In this document: one piece after another, positions 22,001 through 37,000 of the stretch
How the letters are laid out: each line of letters starts with the position of its first letter
Numbering within the stretch: position 1 is the stretch's first letter
Assembly: GCA_018340375.1 (NCBI GenBank)
Contig: JAFFJZ010000004.1
Span: 21,116,001-21,180,000, forward strand
Origin: Gonatopus flavifemur
Taxonomy: Eukaryota > Arthropoda > Insecta > Hymenoptera > Dryinidae
Direction of reading: 5' to 3'
DNA: 64,000 bases
Position numbers and translations under genes: made by a program
Notes under the pieces: model-generated
What the model saw: only the letters and a program-made list of their open reading frames with translations
What the model was told of the DNA's origin: nothing
Database searches by the model: none

Positions 22001-25000
22001 TTTTTTGTAAAAGTCACACGCTTGTTGTTTGGGAACGATAGATTTTCCTCACCTTTCTGGCAGTTTGTGAGTGCCACGCCAAAAGAACAGTTCCTTTCTT
22101 CAAGCGGAACATTATCGAGCAGTTATCGAGCCATTTTCCTAAATTTTCATCCGAATTGAAGCGTTGTTCAGCGAGAGCGTGTCCCATTGACGCGAATAAA
22201 TGATAATCGGATGGAGCCAAGTCTAGAGAATGAACTGCATGCGGTAACATCTCTCAACTAAACGCCTCGATCGTTTCCCTGACCCGTTTTGCTGTGTGTG
22301 ATGGGGCATTATCGTGAAGCAAGATGACTTTATGTTGCTTTTTTCCATATTCCGGTCGTTTTCTACGCAATGCGCGATTCAAGTTGATCATTTGCTGTTA
22401 ATAGCGATCAGTGCTGACGGTTTGCCCAGGTTTTAGCAGCTCATACTGGTTTACACTCTCCTGATCCCACCAAACACAGAGCATTGTCTCCTTCCCAAAA
22501 CGATTTGGTCTTGCAGTGGATCTCGATGATTTGCGTAGATTCGCCCATAATTTCCGACGCTGAGGATTCTCAAAATAAATCAATTCTCCATCACCTGTCA
22601 CAATTCGATGGAGAAATGACTTTTTTTTGTATCTGTCGAACTGTTACAAAACGAGATTTCGTGTTTGAATGAAGAAACCTTGTTTTGATTAAAGTTTGAA
22701 AACTTCGTCGATCGAGAAAGTTTGTGGGCCCCGCTCGCGTTCTCAAGCGTTAATGAGAGAAAACTCTCTCATTTTGCACCCTCAGTTTGTTCTAAGGTAT
22801 TGATTGAAAAAGGGGAGAAATAAACTAGTATGAATATATTATAACGGACGTTATCTCAGGACATAGGAATATCAATAAAATTAAGATGAACTTCTATTAT
22901 AAAATAATCCAAAAGAGTTTCGTTCATGAACAACTTTAATTGTCATCAATTAACAATCGTAACGGGCTTAACATAATTGATATTGTCTAATCAAGTTTCG
23001 TATTATAATTTTGTTTTAATATTGATATCAGCGAGTGGGAGAGAGAGAAATAGAAGAATTAATCCTTATCTTGGCTTCGAAGCTCTGGAATAACGATGAT
23101 GAGACTGTCCTTGTAAGTCCTCGTGATCCTCGATATTCTTTAGAGTTGGATCCTTTATGGTGCTTTTTTGATCCTTTGTCCTCCTGATGTTTTTCAGGAT
23201 AATTCCCGCAATTCAATAAAAGCTCTGAGAATCTTTGTCAGGAACTTTGATGAGTTAGATCAATCTCATACTTGAGAAATGTGACCGGTACTTTGGTCGT
23301 TTTTCTTATCCGTATATCTATAATTACGTGTGCACACTTCTATGGCCGATACGGAAGTGTCCCCTCTTTCGATTTCGAGAATCTCTTCTCCTCCCTTCAG
23401 CCTTCTTGGAGCTCTCTCCCTACTCTCATACCATCATCTCTCACTCTCTATTATCTATATGTATTCATATATATGCCCATGTGTATCTACATCAGCCCTT
23501 ACAATATGGATCTGGATAGTTTATGGCGCAGTGCGCTGTATTTTTCAAATACAGTCCAAAGTTTACACAGGGTGAGGAAATCAAACGTTTACAATATGAT
23601 ATGAATTCCACCAGAAATTATAACTTGCGTGGGAGAGAAAAGTGGAGTATGCATATGTGTGAGAGAGAAGAAGAATAAGCGGTGGTGGAAACTCATCCTG
23701 TTGGAAAAGGTCGAAGACGTTAGGTTCGTCTTCTCTCTCTATACTTTTACTAGGGTCTCGCTGTTTCTGTCTCTGTCCTCCTCGTTTTTCGTCGCTGGTG
23801 ATTGGTCCAAGAAAGGTTACACTCGCAAGGTCGCGATCTCGCAAATGAAAATTCACGAAGAGAATTGAATAGAGATAATTCACACTAGTTTTTGAACTGA
23901 TAACTTCCGAATGAAACTAGAAACTTAGAACTGCGAAGCCGTATAAACGATGGTTCTAAACACGACAAGGGCAAACGGAATTTTGATCTGAGAATTCGTA
24001 CCACGGTTTGAATATCCAAAGAAAAACTATAAGCACACGATAAACCATAGATTCTGCGAAGGGGTTCCCTTTGATGTTATTCTGTCCTACACGGACGAGC
24101 GGACCTCAAACGTTTCCTCGGCTACCTCCCTCTGAATAGAACGGTTCCAAGTCGCGATGACTTTTCAGTGGACTTGAAATTAGTTCCCAGGCGCAAATCT
24201 CTTGTGAAAACCAAACTTGACTTGGTTTTTTGAGAAAATTGGACCGGTACACGAACCGAAGTGAACACTCGACCGAACACAATGCCGTGGAACCCTCGGA
24301 GGTGGATCGTATGCTTTCTCTCGATAGGACGGTTCTTGTCACGAAACTAGTCGAATATTTTACCTCGGAACTTCCCGGCCACAACTTTCTTTGAAAAAAA
24401 AATTAATCCCGACTTTCCGGCCAAGACTCTCTTGATTCTTGCTCGTTCATGCTATTTACGTGTTCGCACTTTTTTGAGTGGGACACATCATGTCCTGTTG
24501 AGGGGTTTATTGCCGATTCAACTATCCCTCGTTTAAAAAACCGATTCAGGTTGAACGTGCAAAATTCCGATTCAAATTTAATCGGAATGGATCAGTTTCA
24601 ATCGGCATTCTGCACATTCAATCGGAATGAATGGGTTTGTTCAATCAGGGATCTGATGCAATGTTGTCGTTAGGTGATTCATTTTGATAATGAGAGAGAG
24701 AGAGGGGCAACGGGCTGAGCAGTGTGGACAGAGACGGTCTTGCTTTCTTTGTCTTTGGTGTTTCAAAATGCATATTCCATCGGGAATGGGCTTTGATGCG
24801 TTTATTGGTGCGAGCGTTCACCCTGAATTCTTCTTCTTCTTGCTCTGCGTATTCTTTCTCCGTATTTCGATACATAGCAATCAGTTTGGTGTTGATAATT
24901 GGAGATTGAATTTGGCTAATTTCTTTGATGTTCTTGTCTTATATATTCATGTTAATTTATATTTCTCGATGTTTCACATGAGACATCGTCTGGGGTATTC

Positions 25001-28000
25001 CCATCATCATCATCATGAAGTGTCCAGTCTTATGACTGGTTTGATGAAATCCTCCAACCTTGCCTATTATCCGCTAACCATTTAATTTCTGCATATCTAC
25101 GACAACCCTTATCTTGTATAATTTGCTGCATATACCTTAATCTGGGTCTACCTCTTCGAGTTTTACCATTCATTTTTTCTTCCAATATTGTTTTCGATAA
25201 GCTATCATGCCTTAACGTGTGGCCTATCAGATTACTTCTTCTTTTCACGATCTGTTTCAAAAGACTTCTCTTTTCATTTACCTTCTCAAGTACTTCTTCA
25301 TTTCTCACTCTCTCTATCCACTTTACTCTGAGCATCCTTCTATAACACCACATTTCAGAAGCTTCCAGCCTTCGTTGGTCCGTTTTTCCGATTGTCCAAG
25401 TTTCGCAACCATATAATGCTGGGCTCCAAACGTAACTCTTCAAGAACTTCTTCCTTGCTGCTAAGCTGATATTCTTCGAAGACAGTAACTGTTTCTTTTG
25501 GTAGAAAGCCTGTTTTCCTTGTGCTATTCTTGCTCTTATATCTCTCACTTTTACCGTTCTCTGTAATTATGCTCCCTAGATATTCAAATTCTTTCACTTG
25601 CTCAATTGTCTCTGCATCTATTTTGATTTTCGTTCTCCTTGATCCTTTCGCTGTTGCACAAATCATGAATTTGGTTTTGTCCTTATTTATATTCATACAA
25701 TAGTCTTCTATTAATATTGTTTTCATCGTGTTGAGAGTATTTTCTAACTCAGCACCACTCGTAGCTAATGTAGCTATGTCATCCGCAAATCTCAGCATGC
25801 TTACATTTTCACCTTGAATCTGTAATTCCAATCGCACTTGCTTCTTCACTTCGTTCGTCGCTTCTTCTATATACAAATTGGAAATCAATGGCAATAGTGA
25901 GCATCCTTGTCTCACCCCTCTTTCAATTTGTGCTTCTCCTTTTTGACCCTCTATTTCTATCATTGCGGTTCGACTCTTGTATAATTCATATATTATTCTT
26001 CTATCCTTGTAATTAATTCCTACCTCTTTCAAGATCGTTGGAGTTCTCTCCCAATCAACATTATCAAATGCTTTTTGTATACCTACAAAACCTTTTACAC
26101 AGACTTTTTCAACTCTAGACTTTTCTCCACTGCTGTTCTGAGTGCTAATATTGCTTCCTAGGTTCCCCTATTTTTCCTGAAACCGGACTGATCTTCTGCT
26201 CATCTACTCTCTATTTCACTCTCTATTCTTCTGTATATGATTTTTGTCAGTATTTTCGAGGCATGTGAAGTTGAAGTAATCGTTGTGTAGTTCTCGCATT
26301 TGTCTGCTCCTTGTTTTTCTTGGAATGGTGACAATTTCATTCTTCTGGAAATCTTTCGGTACTTCTCCTCTCCCGTACATATCTCTGACCAATTCGAACA
26401 GTGCGTCATGAGTTGGCTGACTGGAGGCTTTGATAAGGTCCACACTTATTCTATCCATTCCTGGCGCTTTATTATTTTCGCATTCTTTTGAAGCCCTGTC
26501 GAATTCTGATCTCAAAATTGAATTTCCCAATTCTCCTTCATCGACATATTCCTCCCTCTCTGAAAATCCTATATTATCGCTTCCTTAATACAGATCTTCT
26601 GAATGATCAATCCATTGTTCTATTCTTTCCTCCGTTCTGATCAATTGTCTCCCTAGAGAATTTCTAATCTCACTGCTGCTAGATTCCATTCGTCCAAAAA
26701 AATCTCTCAACAATCCTGTATGCCTCATCTATTTTTCCTGAATGTAATTTTACTTCTATATCCTGACATTTTCCCTCCAACCATTGTTCTGCTCCTTTCC
26801 TTGATTCTCTCATTCTTTTATTCCTCAGTGCCTTGGATGTTTCCTGGTCTTGTTCGCTACTCTTATTCTTGTATTTCCTCCTTCCATCAATTAAATCGAG
26901 AATTCCTCCCGTTATCCATGGTTGCCAGGTTCCACTCCTACTACTATTTCCAAGGTTTTCTTTTGTCGATCCTCCAATTTTCAGTCCCACATCACTTTGG
27001 ATGCCTCCTGTGTTTTTTCTTGTTTGAGATTCTTCAAATTCCATATCTTTTGCATTTTCCTTTCCTTCTTGAGAGCTTTGAATTTTAGAGAACATTTCAT
27101 GAGCAACATATTGTGATCACTACCTATATCCGCGTTCGGATAAGTTTTACAGCTTTTCACTTGGTTTCTAAATCTTTGTGTCACTAATATGTAATCAATT
27201 TGGTATCTTGCTGTATCTCCTGGAATTTTTCAAGTATAGATCCTTCTTGGATGATTTCTGAATAATGTGTTGGTAATAACCATTTTATGGCTTTCACAGA
27301 ATTCGATCAAACGTTGTCCTCTTTCATTTCTCTCTCCTAACGCAAAATCTCCTATTATGTTGCTCTCTTTCCCTTGCCTTACTACCGCATTCCAGTCGCC
27401 TATGATCATTGAATTTTCTTCTCCCTCTACATATTCTATCACTGCTTCTATTCCATCGTAAGTTTTTTCGATATCTTTCTCTGAGTACGCTGATGTGGGC
27501 ATGTATACTTGAACTATAACAGTGTCTACCGGTCTTGTTCTAACTCTGACCATCATTACGCGTTCGCTATGTTGCAAATAATTTCCAATCCTATTCCCCA
27601 CCTTTTATGCATTATAATTCCCACATCTGCTTGACCATTCTCTGATCCTGTATCAATGATTCTATAATCCCCACTCCAGAAACCCCTTCCTTGCGGCCAT
27701 CTCATTTCGCTAATTCTCATTACATCGATACGTAACCTATTAATTTCCAATTCCAAATTTTCTAGCTTTCCTGTTCGTCTCAGTGATTGAACATTCCACG
27801 CTCCGACTCGAAGAATATTCTCTTTCTTCCCTATCTTTCTCGGTTTTCTATCTTGTTGGATGAAGCTTTCTCGAGCAGCCTCCACTCGGAGATCCGAACG
27901 GGAGGCTATTTCACCTCCGGAATATTTTACTCGAGAGAGCGCCATCATATTGTTATTGTCGCTTTTTTTTCAATGAATTAAAATTCCAAAATTCTAGATT

Positions 28001-31000
28001 GGGAAAAAGATTTCCTTCCCTCGGGAATATTAGATGTCAAGGGAGGTAGTTTCTCCTTGCTTTCCCTCCGTTTTTGCCGATGTTCCCGGCAGGGTACCCA
28101 AGGTATAATGAGAAAGCAAGACCACGAGTTCCAGCGCCGCCAGGGAGTTGTCTCGGAACTATGAGTAATATATATATGTATATTTATACATATATACACC
28201 AAGTATATCACGTGACCATATTTCCTATATACCACATGACCATATGTCCTGTATACCACGTGACCATATTAGATATTTAAAACTTAGCAAAAATGATTTG
28301 ATACATTCCGATATGTATTCGTACCATGGGAATAAATATGAATGAAAAATATAACTTTCATTCATATTGAAAAAATCATGGACTTATTCAAATGATGAAT
28401 CTGATGGGGATGAATATTTGAAAACACATGAATGAAATATGTATGTACATTCATATACAAACGTTTTTTTTCCCAATATGCAAGTAATTAAAAATTACCT
28501 GTAAGAAAATTAAGTTGAAAAACATCGTTTCAAAACACATGAAATCGACAAAATTATTGGCATTCTTGTCGTATGCGGTCTACCGGAAAGTAGTGATCTA
28601 CCGGGATAGAACGCATACTACAACATATACGAATGTTGTATGCGGTCTACCTCAGCAGAGCGCACACTGCATCGCATATGCATGATGTATGCGGTCTATC
28701 TGAATAGAGCGCATACAGGAACGCTAAAGGGGAGGGGTAACGTTAATTCGACGAGAAAAAGGCCCCATTTTTAGAATTTTTTCAACTGCTACAGGTAATA
28801 AAAATTCATTTGATTAATGGTGACATCATAATACAATATATTAAGAATATTTCCTGAATTTTTCACACAAAAATATTGATAATTCACTCGATGGTAGCAA
28901 ATCTTCAAAGGTGGCTCGGTGAGAAGCCGGTGTACAGTTAAAATCAAAATCTACTCGACTGATTCTTTTAGAATTTAGTATACTGCTTCCTCACATAAAT
29001 AACCAGGTGCCCCTGGGAGCATTTTTTCCAATTTTTAAATTTTTTGTGACACTTAGAAGTGAAAACACCGATTTTCGCTTCAAAAAATGGGCCTATTTGT
29101 TACTGTGAAATTAATAATTATCAGAAAACAAAGCTCCCAGGATTACCTGGTCATTTGTGTAAGGAAGTAGTATACTAAATTTCAAAAGAATCGTACACTG
29201 AGAGAAGTGGAATGCAATGATTACCATGTACAAATAGTAATTGGAGGACAGCTTCGCGATTATGGAGAATCGTAGCAATGTTCATGAACATGGGAATGGT
29301 TACCATTTACATCAAGATGGATACCAAATAACTTGGTCGCCATCATCAACTTAGAGATTCTGTCATTCAGCTACCATTTTCGCATGGTAACGGTCACAAT
29401 TCACTTCTCTCAGTGTAGGAATCGTAAAAGTAGATTTTGATTTAAACTATACACCGGCTTTGCACCGAGGCGCCTCTGAAGATTTGCTAACATCGAGTCA
29501 ATTATCAATATTTTCGTTTGAAACACAGGAAATATTCTTCATATATTGTATTATGATGTCACTATTACACGGAAAAAAAGATGATGTTGGATTTACAACA
29601 TTTCGTTCGATCACCATAGAAACCCCTAATATTTCTATGGTGATCGAACGAAACATTGTAAATCCAACATCATCTTTTTTTCCGTGTAATTGAATGAATT
29701 TGTATTACCTATAGCGTTTAAAAAATGTCTTGAAATTGTGCCTTTTTTCTCGCCAAATTAACGTTATCTCCGGTCTACTCCGGCAAATGAAAAAACAAAG
29801 AACCAAGAGTAAAATAGAAAAATAACATAATCATTGATTAAGAACTCATAATAAGCAATATAAAAATCGATTCATCAATTATCAATAACAGATAATAAAT
29901 AAATGGTGGACACATGTATACAAGTACACAAAGTACGTATTCGCATATCTGTTTTTCCCGCGAGCCGGGGTAGACCGCATACTGCAACCTACACCGTTGT
30001 TATATGAATTCTACTCAGGGTAGATCACATACAACAACTGCACGGGAAGCTTCATGCGGCCTACCAGGGTAGACCGCACACAACAATGCTACGGGCTGCA
30101 GCATGCGATCTACCCCGGTAGACCGCATACAGCAATCAAAGGACCTCAGTAGCACGCATACGACAAGAATGCCAAATTATTTTCATTCAAAAAAATTATT
30201 TTCGTCTCCCAGGTTATGCGGGATCTCAATTGCCGTTTAGGGAACAGCCATCATCGGGAACGCGCATCAATTCTCTTATGAACTTTCAATGATAAAATTT
30301 TTGAAGTGCAGGAGAGACTTGAACCTGGATCCTACCCATCACCTATCATGATAACCTTATCACCTGACGACCTAACCTACACCGACGGGTTTTCCGTTGA
30401 AACAAAAATGTTGTACATATAGTCGGATGTCGGTAGTGCGGAGAACAGCTCCATTTCATATGACGCAGGACCGGATCAAAAAATTGATGGAGCCCTGAGG
30501 AAATTGAAATTCGAGGGGCCCTTCCAGAATTGATGAATTTTGTCATGTTCTTCTTAAAATCAAATTATCCACAAGAACAAAGTGAAATATGATTTACATA
30601 TCGCGTATCCGAATGCGAACTGAGCATATATGAAAATATTCATGAAGTTTGAATCATTTTTTTCATGAGAAAAAACTGAAACATGTATTTTCATATTTGT
30701 TAAGAGGATACTTTATAGGTATATTCAATTCAATAGAGTGCATGAGATTTTCCCATGTTCGATTGAAAATTCGTTCCAATGAACGATTTACACTTTATCG
30801 ATATACATGAAGAGTGAAATTTGGAACAAAGTACTTCTAGAGTACGGTTTATTCCTTATTTGATGTGATTTCGAATCGAATGGCCTATTATGACAAATTT
30901 TTGGAGTAATTTTTTACAATAAATCTCTGTGAAGTATCTATCGTACCAATAGTTCATGATAATCAGAGTAGAGAAAACTCACTGCGCTCCCAATATATCC

Positions 31001-34000
31001 GTCAATTTCTCCATCGACTAAAGTTTTGTGGATGTCTACTACTTATTCGCAGGAAATTTATTCCACAAAGCTCCTAGTTATTTTAAAAATAATATCTCTC
31101 TATTTCACTTGCTCATCACTTGAAAAATCATTGCAAGTGTACAAAAGTTATGATGATAGTACATTCTTTCATAAAATGCAACTTTGTATCTTCGTCACTC
31201 TATGAAAGAAGAATAAAGTTGTGGAACATTGTTTTTTTGATATACTAATATTCTCAATACTTTTCCAGAAAAAATTCAATTACTGTCTCTGCTGAGTGAT
31301 TACCTAATCTATGAACACTGATCAAGTATTCGTTGGCGAAGTATTTCAAAATACAACACTCGATGAATGTAACAGATTACCCTGGGTAAAGTCTCTTAGC
31401 AATTCATGAGAAAATGTTCTCGATAAGCTGATGAATATATATTCATTCGTATTTATGATGCATCATCAGCACAGATTCATAGGGCTCCAAGGTTTACTTA
31501 TGAATGTCCTGTTCCAAAATCCATAACGCCTCATAGTGAGAACATTTTTTTATGACTTGCTATGCGACTTCAACCAGGAAAGGTAAATACTCAGCAGAGA
31601 CAGTAATTGAATTTTGTCTGGAAAAGTATTAGAGAATATTAGTATATTGAGAAAACAATGTTCCACAACTTTATTCTTCTTTCATAGAGTAACAAAGATA
31701 TGTTATTTCTATAATCAAAAATTTGTATGGACTGAAATAACCAGCGCATTCGTTGGAATAAATTTCCTGCGGATGAATAGCAGGTAACCACAAAACTTTA
31801 GTTGATGAAGAAATTGACTGATATATTGGGACCGCAATGAGTTTTCTCTACTCTGATTACCATTAACTATTGGCACAATAGATACTTACCAGACATTTAT
31901 TGTCAAAGATTACTCCAAAGGAACTGCATTGAACTACACGTGTAATGATAAATAATTAGACTTGAACGAAATATTATTAGAGAAAACTCACTGCGGTCCC
32001 AATATATCCGTCAATTTCTCCATCGACTAAAGTTTTGTGGATACCTACTACTGATTTGCAGGGAAGTTATTCCAACAATATGCATGATTATTTCAGTTTA
32101 TACAGATTTGTCATTGAAAGAATAACATCTCTTTATTTCACTTGCTGATTACCCGAAAAATCATTGCATGTGTACAAAAGTTATGATGATAGTACATTCT
32201 TTCATAAAATGCAACCTTGTATCTTCGTCACTCTATGAAAGAAGAATAACGTTGTGCAACATTGTTTCCTTAAGATACTAATATTCTCGAATACTTTTCC
32301 AGAAAAAATTCAATTACTGTCTCTGCTGAGTAATTACCTCCCCTGGTTAAAGTCGCATAGCAAGTCATAAAAAAATGTTCTTACGATGAACCATTATGGA
32401 TTTTGCAACAGGACATTCATAAGTAAACCACAAAGTCCTATGAATGTGTGCTGATGATGCATCATAAATACGTATGAATATATATTCATAATCTTATGAA
32501 GAACATTTTCTCATGAATTGCTAAGAGACTTTAACTAGGGTAATCTGTTACATTCATCGAGTGTTGTATTTTGAAATAGTTTGCCAACGAATACCTGATC
32601 AGTGTCCATAGATTAGGTAATTACTCAGCAGAGACAGTAATTGAATTTTTTCTGGAAAAGTATTCGACAATATTAGTATATCAAGAAAACAATGTTCCAC
32701 AACTTTATTCTCCTTTCATAGAGTGACGAAGATACAAAGTTGCATTTTATGAAAGAATGTACTATCATCATAACTTTTGTAAACATTCAACGATTTTTCG
32801 GGTGATCAGCAAGTGACATAAAGAGATGTTATTTTTTCAATGACAAATCTGTATAAACAAAAATAACCAGGCATATTGTTGGAATGAATTCCCTGCAAAT
32901 CAGTAGTAGGTATCCACAAAACTTTAGTCGATGGAGAAATTGATGGATATATTGGGAGCGCAGTGAGTTTTCTCTACTCTGATTATCATGAACTATTGGT
33001 ACGATAGATACTTCACAGAGATTTATTGTCAAAAATTACTCCAAAAATTTGTCATAATAGGCCATTCGATTCGAAATCACATCAAATAAGGAATGAACTG
33101 TACTCTAGAAGTACTTTGTTCCAAATTTCACTTCTCATGTATATCGATAAAGTGTCAATCGTTCATTGGAACGAATTTCCAATCGAACATGGGAAAATCT
33201 CATGCACTCTATTGAATTGAATATACCTATAAAGTATCCTCTTAAAATATCAGTAATTGGGATAATCTTCGATGTAAATATGAAGTTCTCATTTTCTAGT
33301 TTCTTGGAATTATCCTAGAAAAAATTATGAGTGAAAGAACAAAGATAAAAGCTGATATCCATATCATTGTTGTGAATAATTTTATAAACAAATTCTCAAC
33401 TCAGAGGTGTTCTCAGCGGGAAAAATATTTTGTTTCTGTTTTTATATAGAGTTCCCATTAGTTACAATCTGCAATCAAATTTTAGTGAAATTCAACATAA
33501 ACTATTGTTGTTAACAATTTTGTAAACAAACAAATTCTCAATTGGAAAATTTTTGGATGGGAAAAAAAATAAGTTTAGGGTTGTAAGTGCAAAATGTGGG
33601 TTTCCATTGACTTCCTATCATCACACGACAATAATTCTTAATAGATCCCGCAGGAATAATATGTTTTTCTTCCATCAAAACATTCTCTCAAAGAAAAGTT
33701 TGGTTCTAATTCCTGCAGGAATTTTAATACAAACTGTGAATCTTAGTATGATACGCACTAAATACATAAAACAACACTGTTTTCTCCTTCTGAACATGTC
33801 AAGTTTTCAGAGTTTATTAGATATTTACAGGAGAGCTCAGTAATTTTCGAAAGAATGTTCTAATTTCAAGAGATTCCTAGAGGAAATTCTTGTTATAGGT
33901 TTCCATCAGAAAGTTTCTCATTCCAAAATTTGTTTATAAAATTCTTTATAACAATTATGAATATCAATTCCATTCGAAAACTATTCACTACTTGTGACTG

Positions 34001-37000
34001 TTTATGATGATCCCCAATAAATACCACGAAACAAAAATTTCTCTGCCATTCCAAAATTTCCCAATCGAAAATTATTCCAAATACTGATTTTTTAATGTGA
34101 TTGTTTATAAAATTCTTTATAATAATTGGATTCGTAATTATTCGAATTGTTCATGTTCAATGAGCACACCTGTAATAATCTTGCTGTATAGTAACTTTAT
34201 CCCAAGACTTTTTCGGAAGATACAAGCTCAAATACCTAAAATTGAAGGTTTTTCCACACTATTTATTTATTTATTGAAAAAATTAGGGAGGGACTGGAAA
34301 ATGTGGAACGACGGTTCTCTTAAGAATTTAATTCTGAGCATTCAAAAAAAAAATCATCAAAATCGGTCAAGAATTACGACCTGTAGTAGATTATGAACAC
34401 AAAATTCCTGAATTCCCTACTTTAAGTGGTTTTTCAGACTGGCATCAAAATCGCAATATAAAACTCGATTGAGCGACCTCTAAATCTGAAGCTAGGGACC
34501 CCAGGTTGTAGGAGGTTCAGTTTGGGGTCGGAATCAAGAGTTCAAGACCCTTCACTCGAAAACCATTTTTTTTTTAAACACCCTAATATATATACAGGGT
34601 GTCCCATTTTAATCTGCCACTTAGAATATCTCGAAAACGAATAGATTCAGAAGAAAATGTTCCGGGAAAAAAAATGTAAGAATCTGAGGAGGACATCCGA
34701 TGGTGAACTTGACTTTGACCTCAGATCCCACTTTCAAGGTCATTCTGAGGTCAACTCATGTTTTTTAAATGGAATCCCCTATTTTTCACTACCGGTCTAG
34801 GTTATACGCTCAAAACCAAGGAACTTTGGTCTGAAACGTTTTTTCGAAATCCCCATAGATGGCGCTCTAATTGATGAGAAAATGAGAATTCTCAAACCCT
34901 CGGATTATATTCTGTCTAACATAATGCTCAACTCTTGAGTGTTCCTCATCTCCCGGAAATTGCCGTCGGTTGTGTTTTGTTTTGGTTTTGTTCTTGGAAA
35001 TTGTTATTGTTTTGATTCACGTGTGAATACCTTAGAAATAGAACTTCCATTGTTTTGTGTTGAAAATCTTTATCAGCTGTTAGGGGGAAATGATGGTGCT
35101 GAAGAAGTGGTCTTAGGGTCCCTAAACTGATGACTAGGGCCATTTATAGGGCAGTTACAGTTTCATACTTCTACAGGTGGTACATCTTCCAATTCCAAAG
35201 ATGCTGAGGACAGTGGACTAACCTTTGAAGATCCATACAAAAATTCCCGAACCCGATACCTTCCCTGGCCGACAAATTTTTGAGTCTTTCCAAAGCAAAA
35301 TTGAACCAGGAATGTTAATTCGAACGTTTTTTTTCAGTTCATCGTAGATACTCATGGAAAGTCAAAGATGTTCACTCAATACCGATTGTTCAGTCTCAGG
35401 AAAATCATTAATTACAAGTAATAATTCAAATTACATCTGAACAATAACGGTTCCTGTTGAAATTGAGCTTAAGTAACACTCAGAAAATTCTTCTGACAGT
35501 GTTGGAACGGTTTCTGCCTACGCGCGGGCACATAGGAAGAGTCAACTAATATTATGTCAGCATTGAATTACTTTTGTAACTCGCTCGCATCGATTGGATC
35601 TATGTGAAAATATTTTGAGCTGGAAGTTTCTTTTGAGGGCCCTAGAGGATCAGAAAACGGATGAAATTTTGCTTCGTAAATTTCAAGCAACCAAACAGCG
35701 ATCACAAATATGCATCAATAAGATACACTGCTAGAATTATGCTCTAAATATAAATCCAGAAGTCCAAAACGTATTCCTCAAGATGAGAAACCAAGGTACA
35801 CTGAGAAAAAAAAGTCATGACCGTAATGAATATTTCTTCCGACCAAGGAAATGAATTCATCCAATAGTGACAATGAAATCATTTCATGGGACTCATCAAT
35901 CTGAGTATTCATGCAAACAATGTATTCAAATCTGGAATTCTTGAGCCTGAAGAAACATTTCTTTGAATCAAATACCCTCTCTTCAGTGAAAATAAACCTA
36001 CTCTGATTCAATTAATTATTTCTTCGGAGGAATGAAACCACTCAAACATTCATAAAAGAAAGTTTTTGAATCAATTAGGAAAATTTTCAATCCATCGAAA
36101 TAAATCATCAACTTCAAGATGTTCTTTTTTGACTTCGTGAATTCCATCCTGATTCAATGAATGATGTTTCAGAAGTCATTGAGCACAATATTAGATTTTT
36201 TCTGTAAAAAAAAATGATCACACTTGTAAAGCTTTCATAGTCCACTCTGGGGTTCCTTTAATCTGTTGATAACCGGGAATTCTGAGCACTTTGGATCAAA
36301 TGAGACTTCATTGATCGTTCAGTCATGCCGTCTGTTAGGCGAATGGTGCCTATCACTCCATGCGGGACCTGTAATTCAATGCCATAATCTGAAAGAAATA
36401 TTTATTTGGATGAAGTAATACTTACTAAGAAGACAGAGTGATTAATTCTTTATATACAAACCATACTGTCGAAAGAGAACTTGTGAGAAAGTGACTACAC
36501 CTTGCGAGAACCAACCGAAAGTCGTCTAAGTAACTAAAACGTAACGTGATTTCGAAAATCCATTTCTTTATCTTACTGAATTTTCTTTAGAATCAATTGC
36601 ACATACTTTCATATCGATGAATGAAATCATTTGAATATAAAAATCATTCTGTGGATTTGAAGAAATACAAAATCATGCTTACCAAATATTACTTTCATTC
36701 CAAGCAGTATAGTATTGATTCAAAAACGTTGTTATTAACAAATTTATACACCTTGAATTGAAAATTCGAGCTTTTTCTACAAAACGTGACGTAATAAAAT
36801 TGACTTTGTGTCAATAAAATGTTTCTTGGATTGGAGGAAACTGAATTCAATAAAATAATATCTTTCATTTAACGAAAGAATTCATTATTTCTATTGAATC
36901 ATCATTGTTTGAAAGGACATGTATTTAGTTCAATGAGGGCCAGATTCAAAAAAATGTGTTTCTTTGATGTAATGACTTTTTTTTCTCAGTGTATAGAAAT

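Larger units (their letters stand above)
28559..30173. mobile_element. 1.6 kb foldback DNA element with 8 bp target duplication
   Basis: The ends GGCATTCTTGTCGTATGCGG and the complementary GCATACGACAAGAATGCC are flanked by identical AAATTATT (28551-28558, 30174-30181). Subterminal regions repeat GTATGCGGTCTACC in both orientations (28570-28700, 29965-30150). The arms then pair over several hundred bases, for example AACGTTAAT near 28740 with ATTAACGTT near 29760. Two smaller elements are nested at 29196-29415 and 29568-29686. No transposase; an 8 bp duplication fits hAT or P-type mobilisation. Confidence 0.82.

Noticed and set aside
24106..24384. 92-codon minus-strand frame
   Set aside because: No recognisable motif or neighbouring exon; composition like surrounding intron.
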